Assembly (NCBI RefSeq): GCF_905220415.1
Contig: NC_059539.1
Location: 12,834,001 to 12,898,000, forward strand
Reading direction: 5' to 3'
DNA from: Colias croceus
Taxonomy: Eukaryota; Arthropoda; Insecta; Lepidoptera; Pieridae
DNA length: 64,000 nucleotides
Shown here piece after piece: positions 48,378 through 57,870 of the stretch. A program made the translations under genes and the position numbers. The notes under the pieces are model-generated. The model was given only the letters and a program-made list of their open reading frames with translations, was not told the DNA's origin and ran no database searches. Numbering within the stretch: position 1 is the stretch's first letter; each line of letters starts with the position of its first letter.

Positions 48378-50383
48378 TTTAGCTAAGTAATAGATTCGCT
48401 TCCTTAGAACCCACTAATAATGTTGATCAAAAACTTCAACAAGTCATTGAAATTCTAAGGGATGAGGGCACAAGCTTGTTCAAAATAAAACCCACCGGCA
48501 GGAAGTCAAAGCTTTCGCGGGAGACTCTGACCTTGATGAACGAGCGACGCGATAACCCACACTCAGCTTTGTCATCTCAAAGGATACTTAATAAGAAAAT
48601 ATCTAAGTTGGTTCGGCGCGACCTTAGATCCTACAACACTCTTGCGGTCGAAAAAGCAATCGAGCAAAATCGTGGATCGAAAGTGTTCGCGCAAAATCTT
48701 GATAGATCCTATCTGACAAAGCTGACCACATCCACTGGGAGCGTCGTGACATCAAGACCGGAGATTCTCGCGGAGGTTGAACACTTCTATGGCCGCCTGT
48801 ACACCTCACAAACACCCAAGCCGGCACCATCAAACAAAGATCCCAGATCCACCTTAACTCGCCACTATACCGATGAGCTTCCCGAAATCAGCCTAGACGA
48901 ATTAGAGATGGCCCTAAGACAACTTAAAAACGGAAAAGCCCCGGGAGAGGACGGAATAACCACGGAGCTTATAAAGGCAGGTGGAGCTCCTGTCCTAAAA
49001 GAACTGCGGGACCTATTCAACTCTGTTCTCTTTACTGGGAGAACTCCGAGGGCGTGGAGCGAAAGCGTCGTGGTGTTGTTCTTTAAAAAAGGGGATAAAA
49101 CCCTATTAAAGAACTATAGGCCCATATCGCTTTTGAGCCACACCTACAAGCTGTTCTCAAGGGTCATCACTAACCGTCTTGCACGAAGACTCGATGAGTT
49201 TCAACCTCCGGAGCAGGCTGGGTTTCGCAGCGGTTACAGTACCGTAGACCACATCCACACTGTGCGGCAGATTGTGCAGAAAACAGAAGAGTACAATCAG
49301 CCCCTGTGCATTGCTTTTGTGGACTACGAGAAAGCCTTCGACTGCATCGAGACTTGGTCTGTTCTGGATTCCTTGCAGCGCTGCCAGGTTGACTGGAGAT
49401 ATATCGAAGTGTTGAGATCTCTGTACGATGCCGCAACCATGTGCGTCCACATCCAAAACCAGCGTACCAAGCGTATCCAACTACGGCGAGGGGTGAGACA
49501 AGGTGACGTTATCTCACCGAAATTGTTCACCAACGCGTTAGAGGATATGTTTCGGGCGCTGAATTGGAAAGGACGAGGCATCAATATCAACGGCCAGTAC
49601 ATCTCACACTTACGATTTGCTGACGACATTGTCATTATGGCTGAATCGCTGCAGGAACTTAAACAGATGTTGAACGACCTAGCTGTGTCCTCCTTACGAA
49701 TCGGTCTCCGCATGAACACAGACAAAACAAAGATCATGATCAACGACCGTATTTTACCGGAGCCGATAGTAATAAACGGAGTCCGCCTAGAAATTGTTCA
49801 GGAGTATGTATACCTAGGGCAAATGCTCCAACTAGGTAAGAACAATTTCGAAGGCGAGATCAACAGGCGGATACAGCTGGGTTGGGCGGCATTTGGTAAA
49901 CTCCGTCGAGTCTTTGTGTCGTCACTACCACAATGCCTTAAGACCAAGGTCTTTAATCAGTGCGTCCTACCAGTTATGACCTACGGAGCCGAGACGTGGA
50001 CACTCACAGTACGACTGGTCCACCAACTTAAAGTCACTCAGCGAGCTATGGAGAGAGCTATGCTCGGTATTTCTCTGAGGGACCAGGTCCGGAACGAAGT
50101 TATTCGCCAGAGAACGAAAGTTACCGACATAGCTCAACGGATAAGCAAGCTGAAGTGGCAGTGGGCCGGTCATATGTGCCGCAGAACGGACAACCGCTGG
50201 GGCACATATGTCTTAGAGTGGAGACCGCGGCTCGGTAAACGTAGCGTAGGACGCCCTGCTACACGGTGGTGTGACGACATCCGCAGGGTTGCTGGTCAAA
50301 ACTGGCGACAACGAGCAAACGACCGGGCTCAGTGGCGTGCCATGACTGAGGCCTATGTCCAGCAGTGGACGAATGTAGGCTGA
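48378..50383 (+). CDS. RTE reverse transcriptase (partial ORF)
   Basis: The frame is open from the truncation edge; sequence from about 48,381 (LSNRFASLEP) already reads as RTE linker, so no native start exists. RT blocks visible: KNGKAPGEDGI, VVVLFFKKGDKTLLKNYRPI, QAGFRSGYSTVDHI, AFVDYEKAFDCIE, GVRQGDVISPKLF and the catalytic LRFADD. The C-terminal part has YLGQMLQLG, PVMTYGAETW and KWQWAGHMCRR, typical of insect RTE proteins. About 668 codons without a stop. Lacking the endonuclease it should not move on its own. Confidence 0.92.
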
Positions 50384-50406
50384 CAGTGATGGTGATGATG
50401 ATGATG
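48378..50406 (+). mobile_element. 5'-truncated RTE-clade non-LTR retrotransposon
   Basis: The copy is flanked by the 13-bp duplication ATCCGTATTTATA (48,365-48,377 and 50,407-50,419). It starts mid-frame, so its endonuclease is lost. It ends with a very short 3' UTR and a (TGA)n tail (about 50,387-50,406), the hallmark of RTE elements. The RT frame is open from the truncation point to its stop, consistent with a recent insertion. Confidence 0.92.
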
Positions 50407-50556
50407 ATCCGTATTTATACAAAAATCGACCAAAAACAAAACCAATCAGAATTCTAATGTTGAAATTGAAATAGAATGCGCTCTGATTATGAAAAAGAAT
50501 GCGCCGGCCTGTACACAATAATATGATATATATAAACTCTATGCATGTCTCCCATA
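50407..50556 (-). repeat. Start piece of the split gypsy 3' LTR
   Basis: On the minus strand the LTR begins TATGGGAGACATGCATAGAG, following a polypurine-like GAGGGGGGACAC (50,557-50,568), and contains a TATAAATA box at the RTE junction. The same first 22 bp recur at 51,585-51,606. Together with the other two pieces the LTR is about 210 bp. Confidence 0.7.
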
Positions 50557-50566
50557 GTGTCCCCCC

Positions 50567-51584
50567 TCAAGCGAAGCGAACATTTTTCTTGACGACGCGT
50601 CCACTTCTTGTAGTGTAGGGACGTGCCTTGTCCGTGTTGTAGTCTGTAGCAGGAACTGACGACGTAGCACTCGTAGGTGTAGGTGTAGATGCTACTGCTG
50701 TGCTTGCCATACCTTCAACCTCTTCGTTTAATATGTATGCAGGCTTGAGTCTGTCAATTGATACTACTGTAGTCCGAAGTGGTAAATGCATTTGGTAGTA
50801 CTTGTCGTAGCGCTTCAGCACTTCATAAGGGAACTTAGATTACTTCACGTGCCGGTGAACTTTACCTCGTTGACAGCTGATACAAGACTTGGTCCATAAC
50901 GTAGCGTCTTTATTCATTGCTGGCCAGAAAAACTTCGATGTTATTAGCTTCCGAGTAGCTCTAATACCAGGGTGGCATAGTCCGTGTTGAGCGTTAAATG
51001 CCATATAACGGTATGCCTTCGGTAGAAAGGGACGGGGCGATGCGCTTGATATCTCGCACGTGATTGGTCGATCGAGTCCGGGTAGCGTGACTTCACCGAA
51101 TGTTAAATTTGTTTGGGTTTTTAATTTTCTGAGCTCTTCGTCGTTACTTTGGTCGATGGCTAACTGCTTGTAGTCAATTACATTAGGGCATTGGATCTCT
51201 TCGATGCGTGACGTTCTCTTCTCCTTTGATGTACTTGATACTCGAACAGAATTGACTTATGTAATACAGCCGCGTATATTGCTAATAATTCGCGAAAATA
51301 CACGCTGTAGCGACATTGCGTAGCACTCATTGCTTTAGAGAAAAAGGCTAGCGGTTTCCATCGGTTCTCAATCTTTTGTTGAAGAACAGCGCTGACACTA
51401 TGATCCGAGGCGTCAGTCATGATGGCAAGGGAGCAGCCAGGAATGGGAAAACATAATGTTGTCGCTTCTGTGATGCTTTGTCGGCATTTCTCAAAAGCTT
51501 CAATTGCTGCAGTAGTCCATTCGATAGGCGTTTTGTCGTTCTTCTTTTTATTATGTAGATACTTGTTAGAGTTGTTATATGCAT
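50567..51584 (-). pseudogene. Ty3/gypsy pol remnant: RNase H, integrase zinc finger, C-terminus
   Basis: Read on the minus strand from 51,584: an RT-connection segment (NDKTPIEWTTAAIEAFEKC), RNase H start MTDASDHSVSAVLQQ with PLAFFSK and YSVYFRELLAIYAA (51,300-51,420), a deletion, then the spacer to the integrase HHCC finger (HGLCH ... CISCQRG, about 50,860-50,990). The catalytic integrase core is missing; near 50,840 the frame hits a stop and jumps to the pol C-terminus (VVSIDRLKPAYI ... RPYTTRSGRVVKKNVRFA). At least two internal deletions and frame breaks make it non-functional. Confidence 0.85.
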
Positions 51585-51606
51585 AACTCTATGCATGTCT
51601 CCCATA
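51585..51606 (-). repeat. Residual 22 bp of the gypsy 5' LTR
   Basis: Identical to the LTR terminus at 50,535-50,556 and in the same orientation. It is joined directly to pol, so everything from inside the 5' LTR to late RT is missing. Confidence 0.65.
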
Positions 51607-51865
51607 ATACAATTAAGAGCTTACCAAAATGATAATAGTTAAACAACGTGCTTCTATTAAACTCTCGTAAACGAAAACGACCAAAGCCAAACACGTCACA
51701 GTTCTGCAACTTAAGTTTTATTCCAAATTCGCCTAGTGCGGGGCCAGCGCGGGGGCAGAGCGGGGCAGAGCGGGGCCACTGGACATTTGCAACTCAAACA
51801 CGAGGGCAATTTGTCGGATTGAAATTATCGGCTATCGACTAATTCGCTTCTCCTCTTGTCCCCAG
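51607..51865 (+). promoter_or_regulatory. Candidate promoter/5' UTR or 3' intron end before capricious exon 1
   Basis: Between the transposon nest and the proposed start codon lies a G+C-rich stretch (about 51,735-51,785) with tandem GCAGAGCGGGG words. Immediately before the ATG is a strong pyrimidine tract ending in CAG (TTCTCCTCTTGTCCCCAG). The latter is an excellent splice acceptor, implying a further upstream untranslated exon. Alternatively transcription starts in the GC-rich stretch. Sequence alone does not decide. Confidence 0.35.
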
Positions 51866-51919
51866 ATGGCGCGCTGTGTGAAGAGGATTGCTGACGTCAG
51901 CACGTCCAACGCTTTTTTT
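51866..51919 (+). CDS. Proposed first coding exon of the capricious/tartan-like gene
   Basis: Eighteen codons, ATG to TTT (MARCVKRIADVSTSNAFF), followed by a consensus splice donor GTGAGT at 51,920. The exon ends in phase 0 and the large exon at 57,871 opens in phase 0. Joining them puts AFF next to VILLSVQLLAW, giving a credible signal peptide: basic n-region, hydrophobic core, small-residue cleavage zone before NCPGGC. The large exon itself has no ATG before its hydrophobic core, so an upstream coding exon is required. This is the best candidate I see, but it rests on splice signals and phase alone. Confidence 0.6.
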
Positions 51920-54900
51920 GTGAGTATTCACTACCTTCTCTTTCTACTGTAAATACTGGAACTTTCAGTGGATCAGTATGTTGTTTAGAACACTAAAAGA
52001 CGTTCAAAATATATATCAAAATATGTATTTATCTAAAATCACAGGTAAGACAAAAGTCTCACCAAGTTTACTGACATGAGTACCTAATTGTCTTTTTGGC
52101 AATTATTAACACCTATCGGCCTTTATTAGTTGTAATCCTTGGAATATAGGAAGGTGATAATTAAAAATCCATATCGCTTCATAGTGTTACTTTTTCAGCT
52201 ACATTTAAAAATTTAACAATAAACGAAAGACTTTACAAAGAGGCATATTTAACTTCAAGAGAAAATGAACATATTATAAAGTATACAATAACATAACTAC
52301 CTACATAATATTATATACTCGTACCATGAAGCCCGATCACGCATATTATGCTATAACGTCTTACGTCACAAGTCAGAAGCTACCAAAGCTCCTCCAGGCT
52401 CCAACCATTACATGCGTGCATGTTTGTTTGTTAAACACGTGTAATGCATGAATATTCCTATTTGCATTTGGGAATGTCTGCTTGAACTACCAACTATTTG
52501 CCATATTCTGATTAGCTTCAATGGATATGAAACATTATGCCGAATTAGAATTTTAAATATTTGTCAAATCATTTCAGAAGCACATCATCCCATGAAACAC
52601 GTGAAACAGATTAAACAAAACGGCGCAGTCCCAGTAAATAATAAATTGCAAACATAGATGATATCTATGGAGGCGCGCATTACGCGCACGACACGCCGCA
52701 CACCACATTCTCTTCGTATTGAATTGTTTCCCATAAATACAAGCAATTAACATACACCAATAAATCTGTCGAAAATATTGATAACGTTACACTCGCGAGC
52801 GTTCCGCAAACAATTCGTCGCAGTTATCGTAATTAAATCCGCATACAGCGAGCCCGTCTATTTGGCCGACAAATCGCCGACAATTCACCGACGATTCACC
52901 GACAATTCGCTGACAATTAACAGTTTCCGATTAAACGGCTCGCTGTTGTCGCACGGCTGCGTGCAGGTACAAAATCTGCATAATGCCGCTCTCATTTGGC
53001 GAGCGTTTGTCGCCAACAAATGAAGCGCGGAAATGCATTCCACCCAGACCCGGATTGCCGATGCCCGCTGCACGCTGCTAATAACATTGCGCCGTACTTA
53101 GGGCTGCGGTTCAGCGCCCCAATAGGTACACGATACTTTGTTTCGATTCGGATAACTTCCCAAGATAGTTTATAAATAATACACTAACTTGATAAAGGCT
53201 AAAAAATCAAAATATACTCAAATAGCCTTAAAGTCTGCATGCATGTAAACACATGAAACTCAACATTATAATATAATATGCGCCGTAGAAATGTAATTCT
53301 CGCTTCGTCAGAAAATGGATCAATCGCTCAAGTACAGGAGCATAAAGCTATAAGGAAGCGGTAGGTACGATTGTTGAAGCATCGAGACTCCCCTGGCCAG
53401 AGTACGGCGAGCCCGCGCCCTTTGAGCGGCCCGCGCTAACGAATGCCGGAGTGAAATGGCCAGGAAAACGCAAATATTCGCAGAATGTACGGTGTAATAA
53501 CCGTTGCAGCTTTTATTTTTCGTATCAATGCACGAACCTCGGAAATTGGTTTTAGTTTGAATCTGCTATTCGAAATAGATTATCGGGCTTCGTGCGTTAC
53601 CTCTAAATATCTGAATAACGAGCCGCGTAATATAATTGGTTACGGTATTGCTGTCCACCAAATCGAATCACTATTTTATTTTCGTATTACTGAAGCGTTT
53701 TAGCGAGTTGATGGATTTGGTTTATTCTTTAAACTAACAAACAGGAAGATATAACCATAAATGGCATTTTTAACCACCTTCACTAATCAGAAGAATTGCT
53801 AATTTTTTTAACTGCAATTTATATAAAATTGTTAACATAAGAATCTTAAAACATTAAGGTAACTTTAAATGATTTCACAAAAATATTCCTAGACACCGCA
53901 CACAGCGTATGTCATTCCTGTAAATTAAAGCCCAGACAAAAAGTAATTTTATTCACACTGCAACATATGAAACGGCGGAGAGCATTTGGCTTTAAAATTA
54001 TATTTTTCAAAACGCTGTAGGTACTTTATGACGCGAAATGGACACGAAAAAGTAGAAATGAAAGTCGGTGCAAATTGTGATAAACTGAAAATTGAAGCTT
54101 GGCACACGTCAAACAGCCACTTTTGGCAACCTGAATCACTTTGCAAACTAAAATATGTGAGCTAATTTTGTAGCTTTTCTGCTCTGAATATTTTTAAAGA
54201 TTTAACGACATGTATGGGGTCGGTAGCCCGATTAACCTCTATTAAAATTGTACCGAAATTATAACCCAAATATTAAATAATATTGTGTAAAAGTCTCTCG
54301 GCTTACATTTACCCAGCGAGGGAAATGCAGCGGGTTTTAATGAATCCATAATCAGAGGCTCTAAGTGGGTCCATGTAATAATGTTATTCGGGATGTCACT
54401 CGGCCTAATTTCCAAACCGTTTGTAATTCCGCGAGCGGCGCTCGGCTCTCGCATTTTTAATCACAAACCCGACAAATTCATTCACTAATTTGAATAACGG
54501 TAATGTTATCCTTTTCTGAGAGATCGCCTCGGACTCCGCGACGACCTGTAATTTTTTAATTTATTTAAATTTAGCGAGTTCCTTCCTTCTTTTATCCCTC
54601 CTAAAATTACTCGAGTTGCAAAGTTCAGATAAGCATAAATGACGGATGGATGCCGCTCGCAGGCACGAGGCTTCACCGCCGAGAGACGAGCCGACACGAC
54701 AAATGGTCGCTGTGTTTTTCTTAACAACTTCGAATCAAACAAAATACGATCGCCGGTTGAGTAAATATATCTAGGCTTTCAATTATGAATTTCTAAGAAA
54801 TGTTATTCTATTTGATTTTATATCTACTCCGTCCTGAGTATACATTGTAATTTGTAACGTACTTATTCCTGCCAAAATATAGCTTTAAACGTAAAAGTAT

Positions 54901-55916
54901 TTAACTAACTTTTTATACGTTTCAAGCACTGCGGTAATTTTCAACTTGTGCAAAATTACAGTACACTCCGAAAGTAGCACACAACGAGTAATTTTTAATT
55001 AGTTACGTTGCCACGTAACTAATTAATGTGTTTGTACGGAAGCCTGCGCAAAAATATCGCATCGTTGAATGTTCTAACTAACGCAGGCATACGTTTCGCT
55101 TTATCGCTTGCTGGTTTTTCTAGCGAGTTTTCATTACGTACATAATGCGCGCTATTACACAATAAAGTCATTAACGACGAGAGCGGTTGCGAATACATGT
55201 ATTAAACTCGTTCGCTTTTCATAATTGCCACCGTATAATTGAGCGAGCGTCTCGTACTATGCTGACATATCGAGTCGCTATCAGATATAGAATATCCTGA
55301 GAGGAAATTGCAAATCATAACGTATCCTATGAAAGCCGTTGAGCTAGCGTGCGCCTGTTCTAATAGATTTTAATTCATGTTCCTATCGAGGCACAAATTC
55401 AATCATCACGCGATATTGATGAACCGGCATTCACGAATGCAACGCAGATAATTCAACGATGCGATCCACAAATATTCTCGTCGAAAATTCGTGATTGGAT
55501 CAGACGAAGGATGATAATATGCTATTCAAATATATATTACTTATACTAAATTATAATTAATTAATTATTATTATTCTTTTATAAAAGAAAATGTATGTAG
55601 ATATAACTTTTTCATGTCATTGTGTCATTGCCGGAAAAATCAACACGACAATAAATAAAGTGATCGAAGCGTGAATGAAAAACAATAAACAATTGCGAAC
55701 GAAGAGCACACTTTTAAAACAAAAAATTGTAAGAACGTAATCCATGTCGAATAAATCAAAAGCCCTCGCTAAAATCTATACGTACACGTGAATTGTTAAC
55801 AGAAAACTGATTTCCCAAAAACAACGGAACATTCATAAAACAAGGGAGCGTGGGAATGCAGCAGTTTATTGGATTTTAGTTGAAACAGCGATACAGGCGG
55901 CGCGGCCGGCCATCGC

Positions 55917-55985
55917 CTGTACGCCCTGTGCAGCTCTGTGCGTTCTGTGCGTTCTGTGCGCCCTGTGCGCTGTGCACTGCGCTCT
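55917..55985. repeat. 9-bp minisatellite
   Basis: About four tandem copies of CTGTGCGTT/CTGTGCGCC with diverged flanking copies. The protein-like frames over it are repeat artefacts. Confidence 0.7.
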
Positions 55986-56097
55986 GAGCCAGACTGAACT
56001 GTAATTCCTACCTGTGGACGGAGCTTTACGTTATGTGAACACGCTTCAATCTCGGACAGGATCGCCAACGATAAACATTTCGTACCTACTCTTTACT

Positions 56098-56570
56098 TTT
56101 TTAACCGACTTCAAAAAAAAGGAGGAGGTTATCAATTCGGCCGGTATATTTTTTTTTTTTTTTTTTTTTTTTTATGTATGTACACCGATTACTCCGAGGT
56201 TTCTGAACCGATTTACGTGATTCTTTTTTTGTTCGATGCAGGATGGTGTCGAATTGGTCCCATAAAAATTTTATTCGGCTAGGCCCAGTAGTTTTTATTT
56301 TATGAGCATTTTTGTCTGTACTCGATGACTTAATTGGAATGTAGCAAGTAACTTTGATTCACTTCCCGGTAACCGATTGAGCTGAAATTTTGTATAAGTG
56401 TGTAAATTGGATAGCGATGAAACATTATCATGACATAGAGCTGATTTGATGATGGAATCGGAAGGTGGCCATAGGAACTCAGTAATATATTGACTCAACT
56501 TTATCGAGTTTGGGCTCGTTTGATTCGTGTTGAAAATTACACTAAAAAGTATTAAATAAAATTAACTGCG
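56098..56570. repeat. Lepidopteran interspersed repeat (AACCGACTTCAAAAA family)
   Basis: It begins TTTTAACCGACTTCAAAAA then GGAGGAGGTTATCAATTCGG, followed by a T26-like run at 56,146-56,173 and CGAGGTTTCTGAACCGATTT. I recognise this as a common repeat in moth and butterfly genomes. It carries no coding sequence. Its end grades into the palindrome starting at 56,555, which contains another CAACCGACTTCAAAAA. Confidence 0.55.
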
Positions 56571-56845
56571 TTAAAAACAACCGACTTCAAAAACGGAAAA
56601 GTAAAAAATAAAAAAGATTTGATATTATTAATTGCTACATATTATTTAGATGTGCTATTTATTAAATAGGTTTGAAGTCGGTGCCAAACACTAAGCACAT
56701 TAGTATTAAGCCCGTGCACCGACATCAAACCTATTTAATAAATAGCACATCTAAATAATATGTAGCAATTAATAATATCAAATCCTTTTTATTTTTTACT
56801 TTTCCGTTTTTGAAGTCGGTTGTTTTTAACGCAGTTAATTTTATT
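56555..56845. repeat. 291-bp near-perfect palindrome
   Basis: Arms 56,555-56,684 and 56,716-56,845 (130 bp each) are inverted copies with only about two mismatches, separated by a 31-nt spacer. Each arm carries ACCGACTTCAAAAACGG-type sequence at one end. The structure could be a foldback MITE or a hairpin made by inverted duplication of the neighbouring repeat's end. If transcribed within the intron it would form long double-stranded RNA. Confidence 0.85.
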
Positions 56846-57870
56846 AACTTCAGGTGCTCATACCAACATGATCAACACTCCATGTTTATGTGTTGGATTA
56901 ATTGATAATTAAAATGAAAAAGAACATTTATACTAATAGAACTTTAAATCGTATCCAACTACTATCGTCGGTCGTCCATAAAATATTAGAATTCAGAACA
57001 AAACTTGAATAAGCTCCATAAAGCAAATAGAGTTCTCGAGTGGAACGATATTACATAAATAGAAAAGTCTCAAGAAACGGCGGGATCAACAACATCTCCC
57101 GCTCACAAAGGCGACTCGAAACTCGCCGATGCCATCTTCGCTACAATTGAATTTTCACTGCGAATAATAAACTTATTTGCGACAAACTATCCTCTTTGTA
57201 AAACAAAGACTGTTGATGTTGCATCGGTAATCGCCACCTAACATAATTAACTCTACGAATTTGAAGCTGAAATCTCAGCGCCGTTCAGATCTGCTAATTG
57301 TTGTAAAGGGGGAAAGTAATAAAAGTGCTAGCCTTTGAAGCAAAGGAGCTGCCCCGGGCTCTTCGCCGAGCGCATTTTAATAAATTAAAACTTCGCGAAA
57401 TTCCCATTCCAATAATTTCTGTTTTACTTTTTTGCTCCCGCTCCACTGAGTCCCGCTTCTACATTGATTCCGTTATTTTATAATGGAGAGGCTATCAACT
57501 TCCACAATATATGGCGGCGTTATAACAAAAACATTTGTATTTTTAGCGGAATGGAAATGTGGCCACATTTGCGTTAAGATAACGCGAGTTCAAGGTATCG
57601 AGCAATTTATTCCAGAAATATATTTATAGGACACTGTTTTCAAATTACGCATATCAAAGAAGTCCTATATATAATATACGTAATATGTATATTGTATGTG
57701 TAACAAATACTTTCAGTTACATGTTCATTATGCCTCGTGTATTTATCAGTTATTAATTAAGCAATGTAGAGGATGCATAGTATTATCGAAGTCAGATTTC
57801 TTTGAATTTTCAGATTTATATGTATGTATCACCTTCAGTATTTAACTAATGAATTTGTTTTCAATTCCAG

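Larger units (their letters stand above)
40157..51606 (-). mobile_element. Decayed Ty3/gypsy element, host of two nested insertions
   Basis: Minus-strand gypsy pol fragments lie at 50,567-51,584. The 3' LTR can be reassembled from three separated pieces: 40,157-40,167, 48,310-48,377 and 50,420-50,556. It is split by a BEL/Pao and an RTE insertion. At the other end only 22 bp of the 5' LTR survive (51,585-51,606), joined directly to pol, so leader, gag, protease and most of RT are deleted. ATAC flanks both ends (40,153-40,156 and 51,607-51,610) and may be the target-site duplication if the LTR ends are set as here. Confidence 0.75.
51920..57870 (+). other. Proposed intron 1 of the capricious/tartan-like gene
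   Basis: 5,951 bp from GTGAGT to TTTTCAATTCCAG. It holds no recognisable coding sequence of its own. G+C-richer blocks at about 52,665-53,100, 53,380-53,470, 54,350-54,740 and 55,030-55,500 are enhancer candidates only by composition and by position in the first intron of a developmental gene. It contains a 9-bp minisatellite, a lepidopteran repeat and a large palindrome, listed separately. Confidence 0.5.

Noticed and set aside
55796..56068. Minus-strand frame with RTERTERTE repeats
   Set aside because: It is an artefact of the 9-bp CTGTGCGTT minisatellite.
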